Part shown: in pieces, positions 7,419 through 15,683 of the stretch | How positions within the stretch are numbered: the first letter of the stretch is position 1 | How the letters are laid out: every line of letters begins with the position of its first letter | IMG/VR virus record: IMGVR_UViG_3300023176_007010 | Location: 1 to 26,571 of that record | Reading direction: 5' to 3' (one strand) | Origin: a virus | Length of the DNA stretch: 26,571 nt | Program-made: the position numbers and the translations under genes | Notes under the pieces: generated by a model | The model's input: the letters and a program-made list of their open reading frames with translations, nothing else | What the model was told of the DNA's origin: nothing | The model's database searches: none

Positions 7419-7426
7419 TATAAATA
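7419..7426 (+). promoter_or_regulatory. T4-type late promoter box TATAAATA
   Basis: An exact match to the T4 late promoter consensus, which is recognised by the gp55 sigma with the gp33 co-activator and the gp45 clamp. It lies 16 nt before ATG 7443 of a probable virion protein, so the transcript would start about 10 nt before that ATG. No -35 element is needed or seen. Confidence 0.75.
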
Positions 7427-7442
7427 CTGTTAAATATGTACT

Positions 7443-8246
7443 ATGCAAACAGTTTCAAGGTATTTACTATCACAGTTGGTAATAGCCTACATAAATGGTT
7501 ATCATGGGAGGAATTCAAAAGTGTACGATAGACGTCTAACACTGCACAGAGGGGTATCAAACCCCATAACTTTCACCTTCAAAAACGAAGACCAGAAAGC
7601 GCAGGACATAACTTCAAAGACGTACGAGTTCAATCTCATAGACTCTGAGAGCAAAAAAGCAGTCATAACGAAGACGCTGACTATCCTCGATGATGGTTCT
7701 ACTGTCAGCACAAAAGGAGACGCCAGTTGCACTATCACAGAAGGCGATCTGTTACCTCTTGATGCTAAGTTCTACAACTTTGCGGTGCGAGAAGTCAAAT
7801 CCGATGGTAGCAGAGAGGTAACTTATTCAGACACAGGATATGCGGCGGCGGGCACTGTAGAAATTCTAGACGGTGCTTACCCGGAATTTGTGGCCAGTAC
7901 TAATGTTTCTAGTTTCACAGCATCTGGCGGTCCTCTCACATACACATCAGGAACCGTTAATGCAAGGCCTGGTATCAACAACAACAAGGCCTTACACACA
8001 ATCGCAGTGTACACAAAAAACTTTTCAGGAAGCCTACGTGTTCAAGGATCGATGTCCTCCACTCCAGGATCATCTGAATGGTTTGACATCACAATGGATG
8101 GTGAGGCATCAGCAACAAACACTTTCACAAGTTCCACAGCGGTAACCAATTTCAACTTCACTGGTGTTTACCATAATGTAAGATTCAGTTGGGGTAACGA
8201 TTCTGGTAACACCGGAGTGATTGACAAAATTCTTTATAGACAGTAA
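7443..8246 (+). CDS. Probable virion structural protein (baseplate/tail-fibre-associated)
   Basis: A 267-residue, strand-rich, Ser/Thr/Gly-rich protein. The first ~100 residues (RRLTLHRGVSNPITFTFKNE, then YEFNLIDSESKKAVITKTLT) resemble the N-terminal beta-sandwich found in phage baseplate and receptor-binding proteins of the BppU type. The C-terminal half has repetitive strands such as HTIAVYTKNFSGSLRVQGSM and NFNFTGVYHNVRFSWGN. It is expressed from a T4-type late promoter, as virion genes are. The exact virion location is not determined by sequence. Confidence 0.6.
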   Translation: MQTVSRYLLSQLVIAYINGYHGRNSKVYDRRLTLHRGVSNPITFTFKNEDQKAQDITSKTYEFNLIDSESKKAVITKTLTILDDGSTVSTKGDASCTITEGDLLPLDAKFYNFAVREVKSDGSREVTYSDTGYAAAGTVEILDGAYPEFVASTNVSSFTASGGPLTYTSGTVNARPGINNNKALHTIAVYTKNFSGSLRVQGSMSSTPGSSEWFDITMDGEASATNTFTSSTAVTNFNFTGVYHNVRFSWGNDSGNTGVIDKILYRQ

Positions 8247-8261
8247 AATACACTATACACT

Positions 8262-8939
8262 ATGCACTTTCCTATATTAGTTGCTGGCGATAGTTACTCA
8301 TTGGATTGGCCCGCACAATTTTCGAAATTGGTTCCAAACCCAATAACAAATATTTCTTCTCGTGGTAGAAGTAATTTGTTTATTTGGTCTTCGACAGTAA
8401 ATTACCTTGCAAGGGTTAAGACTAAACACAAGGTCATAGTTGGTAATAGTTTTATAACGAGAAAAGATACTTGGGTGGAAAATCAAATTAATAAAAAAAC
8501 TTGGGATGAAGTACAGCACCCTGAACGGAAAAACGGAAATTTATCGATGCCATTACAACACTATGATAAAAAATATGAAGAATGGTTTAGAACTTCGGAC
8601 ATATGTACACTATGGCAAGAATATTATTATAATCTGTTTTGTTTTGCTCATACACTCAAATCGTTGGGACATGATTTTTTCTTGTTCAATGCGGCGGTAA
8701 ATGTAATGGGAGATCCGGAACTAAATTTTGATTTCCGTGGTTACTTATTCAACACACCTTATTACAATTGGTGTCATTCACAACCTAATATTTTACCAGG
8801 AGATACTTTTTCAATACCAACGTGGTGTGAGGGAAACAATGTTGAAACGACCAGCACAGGCCATATAGCAGATGCTGAAGGATGTTTGGTATTTTCAAAA
8901 TGGTTGCACAAGCAAATGGTAGAAGCAAAGTTGCTCTAA
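8262..8939 (+). CDS. Putative SGNH/GDSL-like hydrolase
   Basis: A 225-residue protein with a block I-like ILVAGDSYSLDW (about residues 5-16; Ser as the likely nucleophile in GDSYS), a block II-like ISSRGRSNLF, a block III-like VIVGNSF, and a block V-like TGHIADAEGCLVFSKWLH that keeps the His but has Thr where the usual Asp stands. SGNH enzymes remove acyl groups from carbohydrates or lipids. It follows the virion-like gene by 15 nt, so fibre-associated or glycan deacylation is conceivable. A+T content is high: one 60-nt row (8401-8460) has 20 G/C. The substituted block V Asp makes activity uncertain. Confidence 0.55.
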   Translation: MHFPILVAGDSYSLDWPAQFSKLVPNPITNISSRGRSNLFIWSSTVNYLARVKTKHKVIVGNSFITRKDTWVENQINKKTWDEVQHPERKNGNLSMPLQHYDKKYEEWFRTSDICTLWQEYYYNLFCFAHTLKSLGHDFFLFNAAVNVMGDPELNFDFRGYLFNTPYYNWCHSQPNILPGDTFSIPTWCEGNNVETTSTGHIADAEGCLVFSKWLHKQMVEAKLL

Positions 8940-8959
8940 ATCATAATCCGTGTTATAAT
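8931..8959 (+). promoter_or_regulatory. Possible sigma70-type promoter before the primase gene
   Basis: TTGCTC (8931-8936), a 17-nt spacer and TATAAT (8954-8959). The -10 is perfect, the -35 matches at TTG only. The predicted start of transcription falls at about 8966, essentially on the primase ATG (8965), so the mRNA would be leaderless or nearly so. Confidence 0.45.
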
Positions 8960-8964
8960 AAGTC

Positions 8965-9978
8965 ATGAATCTCATACAGAATACAATTCTGACTAGTCTT
9001 CCTGCGAATAGAAAGAAGACCCCAAGCGGATGGATCAGTTTCAACGCACCCTGTTGTGTGTACAATGGCGAGACAGCAGACAAGAAAAAACGTGGTGGCA
9101 TCATGACCAGTGCCGATGGCACAGTGAGTTATCATTGTTTCAACTGTGGGTTCAAAGCAAGTTATGTCATAGGACGTAAACTCTCATACAAGATGAGACA
9201 GTTCATGAGCTACATAGGCATACCCGAAGACACAATACGTAAATTGGCCATAGAGGCACTGCGTGAAGAGGAGAGTGAAGTCAAATATGAGAAAAAGAAG
9301 TTTGTAACATTTAACAAAAAAAGTTTGCCAAAAAACACACACAAACTAGACGTGTGGTTAGAGAAGTACGTGGCAAACGATCTCACAGAACCACAATGGA
9401 AAAAAATAGACGGGTTATTGAAATATCTCGAAGGCAGGGGCATAGGTGCAGACTGGTACGACTTTATGTACTCACCAGACAAAGTGTGGGACGTACATCA
9501 AAGATTGCTTATTCCGTTCTATTGGCGAGGTGAGGTTGTGGGGTTCACTGGCAGGATGTTCGAAGAGTCGGATGGAGTGAAATACTACACAGATGTGTGG
9601 CCTGGATACGTGTTTAACATGGATGCACAGGACTGGGCGAGGAAGTTTGTAATCGTCACAGAAGGACCCTTTGATGCGATATCCGTTTCTGGTGTCAGCA
9701 TACTCGGCAGTGAGATAAATGATACACAGCGAGAGCTCATAGACGGTCTCGGTAGACAGGTAATTGTTGTGCCAGATAGAGACGCACCGGGAGAGAAACT
9801 GATTAACCAAGCAATAGATTTCGGATGGAGTGTGGCTTTTCCAGAATGGGATAAAACGGTTGGAGATGTGGCAGATGCTGTGTTAAAATATGGTAGACTG
9901 TTTACTATACAATCAATACTGAAAACAACTGAATCCAGTAAACTGAAAATAGATTTAAAGAGAAAGATGTATGGCTGA
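8965..9978 (+). CDS. 61: DNA primase, gp61-like
   Basis: A 337-residue primase. The N-terminal zinc-binding region has C30, C31, C58 and C61 (the second pair in HCFNCGFKAS). A linker is followed by RLLIPFYWRGEVVGFTGRMF (about 180-199) and a TOPRIM domain: VTEGPFDAIS (231-240) with the conserved Glu, IVVPDRDAPG (267-276) with the DxD pair, and GDVADAV (300-306). It makes short RNA primers for the lagging strand and works with the DnaB-like helicase encoded next. The two genes overlap by 8 nt (ATG 9971, stop 9976-9978), as expected for primosome subunits made together. Confidence 0.9.
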   Translation: MNLIQNTILTSLPANRKKTPSGWISFNAPCCVYNGETADKKKRGGIMTSADGTVSYHCFNCGFKASYVIGRKLSYKMRQFMSYIGIPEDTIRKLAIEALREEESEVKYEKKKFVTFNKKSLPKNTHKLDVWLEKYVANDLTEPQWKKIDGLLKYLEGRGIGADWYDFMYSPDKVWDVHQRLLIPFYWRGEVVGFTGRMFEESDGVKYYTDVWPGYVFNMDAQDWARKFVIVTEGPFDAISVSGVSILGSEINDTQRELIDGLGRQVIVVPDRDAPGEKLINQAIDFGWSVAFPEWDKTVGDVADAVLKYGRLFTIQSILKTTESSKLKIDLKRKMYG

Positions 9979-11410
9979 ATACACATTTGATGTACAGAAA
10001 CTTTATATAGAGATGCTTCTAGCAGATGCGGAATCTTTCGCCAGGGCACAGAACATATTCAAACCAGAATCTTTTGATCGTAAACTTCAACCCATAGCAA
10101 AATTCGTCAAGGACTATATGGAGGAGTATAGGGTCATGCCCGACGTAGAGCAGGTAAACGCGAAACATGATATCAAGTTGAAATCGGCAAAGGATTTGGA
10201 TCCAAGCCATTTCAATTGGTTGCTGGATGAATTTGAAACATTCTCGAGACACAAAGCACTGGAACGTGCGATACTACAGTCAGCAGATATGTTGGAAAAA
10301 GGAGACTATGCTCCGGTTGAAGACATGGTCAAGGACGCTGTCAACGTGGGACTGACACGTGATCTCGGTACAGACTACTTTGAGGATCCTAAAGGAAGAC
10401 TTGAGGCACTCAAGGCAAACAACGGACAGATCAGCACAGGCTGGAATAATTTAGACAAGAAACTGTTTGGCGGTTTCAACCGTGGAGAACTAAACATCTT
10501 TGCAGGTGGATCAGGCGCAGGTAAGAGTTTGTTCTTACAGAATCTTGCGGTGAATTGGGCACTGGCTGGTCTGAACGTTTGTTACATATCATTTGAATTA
10601 TCTGAGCAACTGACAGCGATGAGGCTTGATGCCATGATGACAAACATTCCAACTAAGAAAGTGTTTCCTGAGATAGAAAACGTTGAGATGAAAGTCAAGA
10701 TGTTGAAAAAGAAATCTGGTACACTACAAATCAAATACTTGCCAAGTGGTAGTAATGTGTTGGATGTGAGGACGTATCTGAAGGAACTAGAACTCAAGAA
10801 CAAAAAGAAAATAGACTGCATACTGATAGACTATTTGGATCTCATGATGCCAAAGAGCAAGAAGATATCGCCGGCGGATCTATTCATCAAGGACAAGTAT
10901 GTGTCTGAAGAACTGAGGAACTTGGTCGTGGAGAAACAGTGTGTGTTAGCGACAGCGTCACAGTTGAACAGGGCATCAGTTGAAGAGATAGAGTTTGATC
11001 ACAGTCACATCTCAGGCGGACTATCCAAGATACAGACTGCTGACAACGTGATAGGTATATTCACATCGAGGGCGATGAAAGAACGTGGCAGGTATCAGAT
11101 ACAATTCATGAAAACAAGATCAAGTTCTGGTGTTGGACAGAAAGTAGACCTGGAGTTCGACGTTGACAGCCTGCGTATCAGAGACTTGGCGGATGATCCT
11201 GAATACAAACAGTTTGACAAACAGAGAAGTACAATATACGATAACCTAAAAAAGACATCCAAAGTTACAGGTAGTGGCACACCAACAGACGCAAGAACAG
11301 AAGTGCCTGATCCAACAAAAGGTGATACTATAGGAAAAGTAAAAGCCACAGTCGAAGGCGGCAAACTGAGGCAACTCTTAAACGAACTGCACTCAGATGA
11401 AGAACAGTAA
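9971..11410 (+). CDS. 41: Replicative DNA helicase, gp41/DnaB-like
   Basis: A 479-residue RecA-fold hexameric helicase. The N-terminal helical domain (1-130) is followed by a linker, then STGWNNLDKKLFGGFNRGEL (155-174), Walker A AGGSGAGKS (178-186), FELSEQ (208-213), Walker B ILIDYLDLM (284-292) and a TASQLNR sensor/DNA-binding motif. The C-terminal ~60 residues are charged and probably disordered, a common site for primase or loader contacts. T4 gp41 is 475 residues, so the length fits. It unwinds the fork 5'->3' and stimulates the primase encoded immediately upstream. It overlaps the endonuclease III gene by 14 nt. Confidence 0.92.
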   Translation: MAEYTFDVQKLYIEMLLADAESFARAQNIFKPESFDRKLQPIAKFVKDYMEEYRVMPDVEQVNAKHDIKLKSAKDLDPSHFNWLLDEFETFSRHKALERAILQSADMLEKGDYAPVEDMVKDAVNVGLTRDLGTDYFEDPKGRLEALKANNGQISTGWNNLDKKLFGGFNRGELNIFAGGSGAGKSLFLQNLAVNWALAGLNVCYISFELSEQLTAMRLDAMMTNIPTKKVFPEIENVEMKVKMLKKKSGTLQIKYLPSGSNVLDVRTYLKELELKNKKKIDCILIDYLDLMMPKSKKISPADLFIKDKYVSEELRNLVVEKQCVLATASQLNRASVEEIEFDHSHISGGLSKIQTADNVIGIFTSRAMKERGRYQIQFMKTRSSSGVGQKVDLEFDVDSLRIRDLADDPEYKQFDKQRSTIYDNLKKTSKVTGSGTPTDARTEVPDPTKGDTIGKVKATVEGGKLRQLLNELHSDEEQ

Positions 11411-12080
11411 TGACATTGAATACATCTACGAGAAGTTAAGTTCTCTTTATCCAGAATACTCGAACAAGAAACCCAAAGCAAAGATATATTCCAAGGCATA
11501 CACCAGTCTCATAGGTGTGATGTTGTCTGCACAGTCTCAAGACAAGAGGACGGCAATTGCTTGTAGACAACTGTTTGCACTTGCCAGCACACCAGAGGAG
11601 ATGTTGAAACTGTCACAAGAGGAAATCATAGAGGCAATTAAACCTGCGGGCCTATTTAACGCCAAGTCTAAAAACATCCTTGCGACGAGTAAGATACTCT
11701 TAGAGAAATTTAACGGACGTGTGCCAAGCACACAGAAAGAACTAATGACATTGCCGGGTGTTGGCAGAAAAAGTTCTGACATAGTGATGAGATTTGTTTT
11801 TGGTGAACCACACATAGCAGTCGACACACACGTGTTTAGAATGTTATGGAGATTGGGTTGGGCAGACAGCCTCAATGAAGGAAAGGCATCTATAACCGTT
11901 AACAACACTACACCAAGCAAATACAAGTATGGTGCTCATATGTATCTAATTACTCACGCCAAGTTGGTTTGTAAATCGAGATCCCCGTTGTGTGACACAT
12001 GTGTGATCAGTGCCGCATGCGACAAAAGAGATATCTCGATTCCAAAAAATAAATTACGTCAAAAAGTTTCTGCTTCATAA
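11397..12080 (+). CDS. nth: Endonuclease III-like DNA glycosylase/AP lyase
   Basis: A 227-residue HhH-GPD enzyme. It has VMLSAQSQDKRT (41-52), the helix-hairpin-helix LPGVGRKSSDIV (119-130) with catalytic K125, and AVDTHVFRM (141-149) with catalytic D143, equivalent to E. coli K120 and D138. A complete C-terminal iron-sulfur motif is present: C192-x6-C199-x2-C202-x5-C208. E. coli Nth is 211 residues. It should excise oxidised pyrimidines and nick the abasic site. Translation is coupled to the helicase gene (ATG 11397 lies within its last codons). It is immediately followed by a repair-like DnaE polymerase core, which suggests a base-excision repair pair. Confidence 0.93.
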   Translation: MKNSNDIEYIYEKLSSLYPEYSNKKPKAKIYSKAYTSLIGVMLSAQSQDKRTAIACRQLFALASTPEEMLKLSQEEIIEAIKPAGLFNAKSKNILATSKILLEKFNGRVPSTQKELMTLPGVGRKSSDIVMRFVFGEPHIAVDTHVFRMLWRLGWADSLNEGKASITVNNTTPSKYKYGAHMYLITHAKLVCKSRSPLCDTCVISAACDKRDISIPKNKLRQKVSAS

Positions 12081-12088
12081 TCTGCGCA

Positions 12089-12096
12089 GATAAATA
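12089..12096 (+). promoter_or_regulatory. Late-promoter-like box GATAAATA
   Basis: This matches seven of eight positions of TATAAATA and lies in the only gap of the replication run (12081-12140), 44 nt before ATG 12141. It would give the DnaE-like gene its own late transcript. No hairpin terminator is obvious in the gap. Confidence 0.45.
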
Positions 12097-12140
12097 TTCC
12101 TGCTCAAGGCAATAACAGGCAAACTTAAAAGCATAGGCAA

Positions 12141-13826
12141 ATGAAAGACAAGGAACTGAACGACATAACAAGGCTGTACGATAGATTCATCAGGCAATGT
12201 CCAGGCACAGAAGAATACACGCATAGGCTAGCCGAGGAGACTCGCATCATCCTTCAACTACGTTTCGTAGACTACTTCATACAAATATGTGACATCATAG
12301 CAATGACCCGAGACATACCACACATGACACGTGGTTCGGCCGGTTCGTCATTGGTCTGTTACCTATTGGGCATAACGGATGTGGACCCAGTGGAGTGGGA
12401 CATACCAGTGGCTAGATTCCTCAACCCAAACAGGGACGACCTTCCCGATGTGGACATAGATTTTCCCCACCACAAACAGGAAGAAGTAATGAAGAGGATC
12501 TTCAAGAAGTGGCCAGGACGCAGTGCTAGGATATCCAACTACGTGCTCTACAAGGATAAATCAGCACGACGTGAAGCGGCCAAGCGACTTGGAGTCAAGG
12601 GCAACCTACCCCGCAGGTTCACATACGATTCATTGGGCATTGATGTCAAGGAGGCCCGGAGGATCGAGAACAAACTGAAAGGCAAGAAGAGATGCATATC
12701 AAAACACTGCGGAGGAATACTGATGTTTCAAAGACAACTACCAAAGAGCCTGTTCACGGCGGAAAACCAAATACTACTAGACAAGAACGAAGTGGAGGAC
12801 CTGGAACACCTCAAGGTGGATATTTTAGCCAATCGTGGTTTGTCGCAACTCATAGAGATAGACCCCACGAGGAAACTGACAGATTATCCAGAAGAGGATT
12901 CCGCTACTTCGGAACTTTTGTGCAGAGGCGACGTGCTGGGAGTGACACAAGCAGAGAGTCCTGCCATGCGGAGACTGTTCAGGGCAATCAAACCAAAGAG
13001 CGTTAAGGACTGTGTGTTTGGCACAGCACTGATCAGACCCGTGGCGGTGTCCGGTCGTAAGAAAGCCACCATGTTCCATGACTGGAGCCGGGAACGTATG
13101 AGCGACACGATAGTGTACGAGGACGACGCCATAGACAGGATATCAGAAGTGCTGGGCATAGACAAGTACGAGGCAGACATGTACAGGCGTGCATTCGCAA
13201 AGAAGAACGAGGAAAGGATCATGGAATTCATATCAAGGCTCGGAGACCATCCACGCAAGGACGAGATCATAACAATGCTACAGTCATTATCTGGGTTTGG
13301 CCTGTGCAGGGCACACGCTGTGAACCTGGGCAGACTGATTTGGGCACTGGCATACCAGAAAGCACACAACAAAGAAAAATTCTGGCGGTCTTGTCTTAAA
13401 CACTGCCAAGGATCATACAAACGTTGGGTGTACAGGACAGAAGCAAAACGTGTTGGCATAGAAGTAGTCACACCAAGCAAATCCGACAAGTGGGACACTC
13501 CAGAGTTCCAATACAGGAAGTACGGTTGGTGGAGCCAGGACGAGTTCATGCCGGGAATGTACGTGAAAGAACTGTACCTTGACAAGGTCGAATTCGCGGG
13601 AATGATAGCCAACGGCAGGGTGTTTCGTGGAGACAAAGGCAGGTATGTTACCTTCTTAACTTTGGGAGTTGGTAACGGACAGTACATCGATGTCACCATA
13701 AAGAAAGCATTCGCATACAGTGACTATGATGTGGTGCGAGGACAAGGTACCGTTAGATATTCAAACAATTCAGAATACGTGGAGTGTTATGACTCAAAAG
13801 GTTTCCGACTAGAGAAATATCTTTAA
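12141..13826 (+). CDS. PHP-less DnaE-type DNA polymerase core (polymerase III alpha family)
   Basis: A 561-residue protein colinear with the polymerase core of bacterial DnaE: RFVDYFIQICDII (41-53), the palm motif TRGSAGSSLVCYLLGITDVD (63-82), catalytic PDVDIDF (102-108; D103 and D105), KHCGGILM (188-195), KVDIL (225-229; D227), GVTQAESPAMRRLFRAIKP (267-285), VYEDDAIDRISEVLGIDKYE (325-344), YRRAFAKKNEE (348-358) and GFGLCRAHAVNLGRL (385-399). The C-terminus, EFAGMIANGRVFRGDKGRYV (484-503), looks like the OB fold. The N-terminal PHP domain (~280 residues), the clamp-binding beta-binding segment and the tau-binding tail are missing. All three catalytic Asp residues are present, so activity is plausible. 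It follows the endonuclease III gene, hinting at repair synthesis. It may alternatively act in replication; no gp43 lies in the window. Confidence 0.88.
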   Translation: MKDKELNDITRLYDRFIRQCPGTEEYTHRLAEETRIILQLRFVDYFIQICDIIAMTRDIPHMTRGSAGSSLVCYLLGITDVDPVEWDIPVARFLNPNRDDLPDVDIDFPHHKQEEVMKRIFKKWPGRSARISNYVLYKDKSARREAAKRLGVKGNLPRRFTYDSLGIDVKEARRIENKLKGKKRCISKHCGGILMFQRQLPKSLFTAENQILLDKNEVEDLEHLKVDILANRGLSQLIEIDPTRKLTDYPEEDSATSELLCRGDVLGVTQAESPAMRRLFRAIKPKSVKDCVFGTALIRPVAVSGRKKATMFHDWSRERMSDTIVYEDDAIDRISEVLGIDKYEADMYRRAFAKKNEERIMEFISRLGDHPRKDEIITMLQSLSGFGLCRAHAVNLGRLIWALAYQKAHNKEKFWRSCLKHCQGSYKRWVYRTEAKRVGIEVVTPSKSDKWDTPEFQYRKYGWWSQDEFMPGMYVKELYLDKVEFAGMIANGRVFRGDKGRYVTFLTLGVGNGQYIDVTIKKAFAYSDYDVVRGQGTVRYSNNSEYVECYDSKGFRLEKYL

Positions 13827-13829
13827 ATA
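13822..13829 (+). promoter_or_regulatory. Late-promoter-like box TTTAAATA against a start codon
   Basis: Only five nucleotides (TCCTT) separate this box from ATG 13835. A T4-type late transcript would begin at or within the start codon. No Shine-Dalgarno sequence is visible upstream of the ATG. Confidence 0.45.
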
Positions 13830-13834
13830 TCCTT

Positions 13835-14491
13835 ATGCGTAAAGTACATGATTGGTTTTTACCAGATTACGATCAACACTACGAAGAGTGGATGAAGACA
13901 AACAATGAGGTAACCTACCAGAGACTTCAGAGGGAGTATGCAATACACCAAGTTAAGAATTTCAAGACAGCGATAGACATAGGCGGCAACATAGGATTCT
14001 GGAGCAGAGATTTCTGTGACAGATTCGAGAACGTGATAATCTTTGAGCCAGACGCCTCCAACATTGAGTGCTTGGAGACCAACCTTTCAGACAAACAGAA
14101 CTATGTGTTGCACAAGGTAGGTCTGGGATCAAAGGAAGAAACAAAGACTTTCTACAAATCATTGACCACGTCAGGTGGACACAGTTTCTTCAGAGACCAG
14201 GTATTCGAGGAACAAGTGGAGGAGAGTCAGTTACAGATAAAAAGATTAGACGATTACGGTTACAAGGATGTGGGACTGATCAAGATAGACACGCAAGGCA
14301 GTGAGTACGATATACTGCTAGGGGCAGAACAAACATTAATCGAAAACGATTGTGTGCTGAACGTTGAGATAGAACACAAGAACGAATCTCAAAGGCAAAG
14401 AGGAAAACAAATTATATCATACCTAAGTTCTCTCGGCTACAAAGAATACGGACGCTCTCGTAAAAAAGAAGTAGTTTTTTTAAAAGTGTAA
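13835..14491 (+). CDS. FkbM-family SAM-dependent methyltransferase
   Basis: A 218-residue Rossmann methyltransferase. The SAM-binding motif I is TAIDIGGNIGFWSRD (45-59), followed by VIIFEPDASNIECLETN (67-83, acidic motif II) and the FkbM hallmark IKIDTQGSEYDILLGAE (149-165) before an acidic ENDCVLNVEIE strand. FkbM enzymes O-methylate sugars and polyketides. Among several sugar-active genes here, methylation of a glycan is the natural inference. It starts right after the DnaE gene behind a TAAATA box and converges on the next methyltransferase (2-nt gap). Confidence 0.9.
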   Translation: MRKVHDWFLPDYDQHYEEWMKTNNEVTYQRLQREYAIHQVKNFKTAIDIGGNIGFWSRDFCDRFENVIIFEPDASNIECLETNLSDKQNYVLHKVGLGSKEETKTFYKSLTTSGGHSFFRDQVFEEQVEESQLQIKRLDDYGYKDVGLIKIDTQGSEYDILLGAEQTLIENDCVLNVEIEHKNESQRQRGKQIISYLSSLGYKEYGRSRKKEVVFLKV

Positions 14492-14493
14492 TT

Positions 14494-15036
14494 TTAAAGA
14501 GAAGGGGGATGGCCCACTTCTTCAAAGTTGTTAATCAAATGAAACTTTGGCGCTGTCCATTTTTCTACTCCCCCGCACCACATGTCCTGCCATTTTTTTG
14601 ATATATCAACATCGGAGTATGCTTTCTGCTTACTCATCTTTGGGGGTCTTCCTAATTGTGCGGCAACAAGTATGACATGGCTGGCCCACGAACGCATCTC
14701 TCCATATAACCAAGGTAAATCTTTCCGGGGGACCATGGGCAGGCAATCGAAGGCCCATACCATATCCCATTTGCCTTCGGGCCATTTATCTAAACCATGA
14801 ATACATGGATCATATTGTGTGACTTCGATACCGACCTGTTTATCAAAATGCTGTTCTGAGTACTGCTGTCCTTTGCCACAGCCAAAATCTAGAGCCGTAC
14901 GTACACCATACCTATCACGTAATACTTCTATCTGTTTTTGGTATTGAGCTGTGCCTAGACCTGTCCATTTGGGATGAGTCGCATGATAGTTGGTTCCAAT
15001 TTCAACAGAATCTATATAAGTTTTTGAGAAATTCAT
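14494..15036 (-). CDS. Class I SAM-dependent methyltransferase
   Basis: A 180-residue protein from ATG 15036-15034 (MNFSKTYIDS). The longer frame from 15072 would run its first codons through the TAAATA promoter-like box, so the internal ATG is preferred. Motif I is TALDFGCGKGQQYSE (47-61). KWDMVWAFDCLPMVP (89-103) forms the post-motif acidic/strand segment, and VILVAAQLGRPPK (121-133) the following strand. A WHxxC-type metal site is not evident. The substrate is unknown; the neighbourhood of sugar-active enzymes suggests glycan modification. It is convergent with the FkbM gene and divergent from the GT29-like gene. Confidence 0.82.
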   Translation of the reverse strand: MNFSKTYIDSVEIGTNYHATHPKWTGLGTAQYQKQIEVLRDRYGVRTALDFGCGKGQQYSEQHFDKQVGIEVTQYDPCIHGLDKWPEGKWDMVWAFDCLPMVPRKDLPWLYGEMRSWASHVILVAAQLGRPPKMSKQKAYSDVDISKKWQDMWCGGVEKWTAPKFHLINNFEEVGHPPSL

Positions 15037-15044
15037 AACAAAAG

Positions 15045-15052
15045 TATTTAAA
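15045..15052 (-). promoter_or_regulatory. Late-promoter-like box TTTAAATA, minus strand
   Basis: Read on the minus strand this is TTTAAATA, eight nucleotides (CTTTTGTT) before ATG 15036. It sits next to an oppositely directed box at 15053-15060, making a compact divergent promoter of under 20 bp. Confidence 0.45.
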
Positions 15053-15060
15053 CTTAAATA
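15053..15060 (+). promoter_or_regulatory. Late-promoter-like box CTTAAATA against a start codon
   Basis: Five nucleotides (TCCAC) separate this box from ATG 15066. The arrangement TTAAATATCC-nn(n)-ATG is the same as at 13822-13835. There is no visible ribosome binding site. Confidence 0.45.
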
Positions 15061-15065
15061 TCCAC

Positions 15066-15677
15066 ATGTCATTTATTTTAGAATCTATGTTTAAAAATAA
15101 AACAGTAGCATTAGTAGGGAATGCCCAATCTTTGCTGTCTCAACACAAGGGCACAGACATAGATAGTCATGACATTGTTTGTAGAATTAATTTAGGGCCA
15201 AACCTGTGTGGTACAGGAAGCCATGGTAACAAAACAGATGTGTTGTTCTTCAGTATGCCAGAATGGGCCACAGCAAATGATAAATTACCTAACGAAGTAA
15301 TAAAGATACACACAGGTCACTGTTACAATCCCTGTTTTATGACGAAGGAAGAAAGACAAAACTTTACTCCATCCATAAAAACAGATTACTTTTTTCCAAA
15401 AGAAAAATTTGATTTTTTGAAAAAACAAATAGGTTATACCAGACACAAAACATGGCCTTCTACCGGAGCCACTGCATTCTATATGTGTGTAGAAGCCAAC
15501 CCATCGGTACTTAATCTCTATGGATTTGACTTCAAAAAATCCTTTACCTTTTATCATGATGATAAAACCGGTGACCCAAAAACATCTCGCGATAAGAAGC
15601 GTAAGCACAACTGGGATCTCGAGAAAGAGTGGACAATGAAATTAATCAACCAAAAGACAAATTTAAGATTGGTGTAA
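15066..15677 (+). CDS. GT29 (sialyltransferase-like) glycosyltransferase
   Basis: A 203-residue protein. KTVALVGNAQSLLSQHKG (12-29) and DIDSHDIVCRINLGPN (31-46) match the sialylmotif L region of GT29 ('VAVVGNSG.L......ID.HD.V.R.N'). WPSTGATAFYMCVEANPSVL, then NLYGFDF (about 133-160), matches the motif S region. GT29 enzymes transfer sialic-acid-type sugars from CMP donors, and bacterial and phage members are shorter than the eukaryotic ones, as here. No signal peptide is visible; it should act in the cytoplasm on an intermediate or on a virion protein. It is followed after 6 nt by a second glycosyltransferase. Confidence 0.78.
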   Translation: MSFILESMFKNKTVALVGNAQSLLSQHKGTDIDSHDIVCRINLGPNLCGTGSHGNKTDVLFFSMPEWATANDKLPNEVIKIHTGHCYNPCFMTKEERQNFTPSIKTDYFFPKEKFDFLKKQIGYTRHKTWPSTGATAFYMCVEANPSVLNLYGFDFKKSFTFYHDDKTGDPKTSRDKKRKHNWDLEKEWTMKLINQKTNLRLV

Positions 15678-15683
15678 AAGTAT

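Noticed and set aside
9585-10049. Minus-strand open frame across the primase/helicase junction
   Set aside because: Shadow of two well-supported overlapping genes; its residues are Ser/Pro-rich as expected of an antisense frame.
12884-13699. Long minus-strand open frame (271 codons) opposite the DnaE-like gene
   Set aside because: It mirrors a gene with strong family motifs on the plus strand, has no recognisable motifs and no start-side signals.
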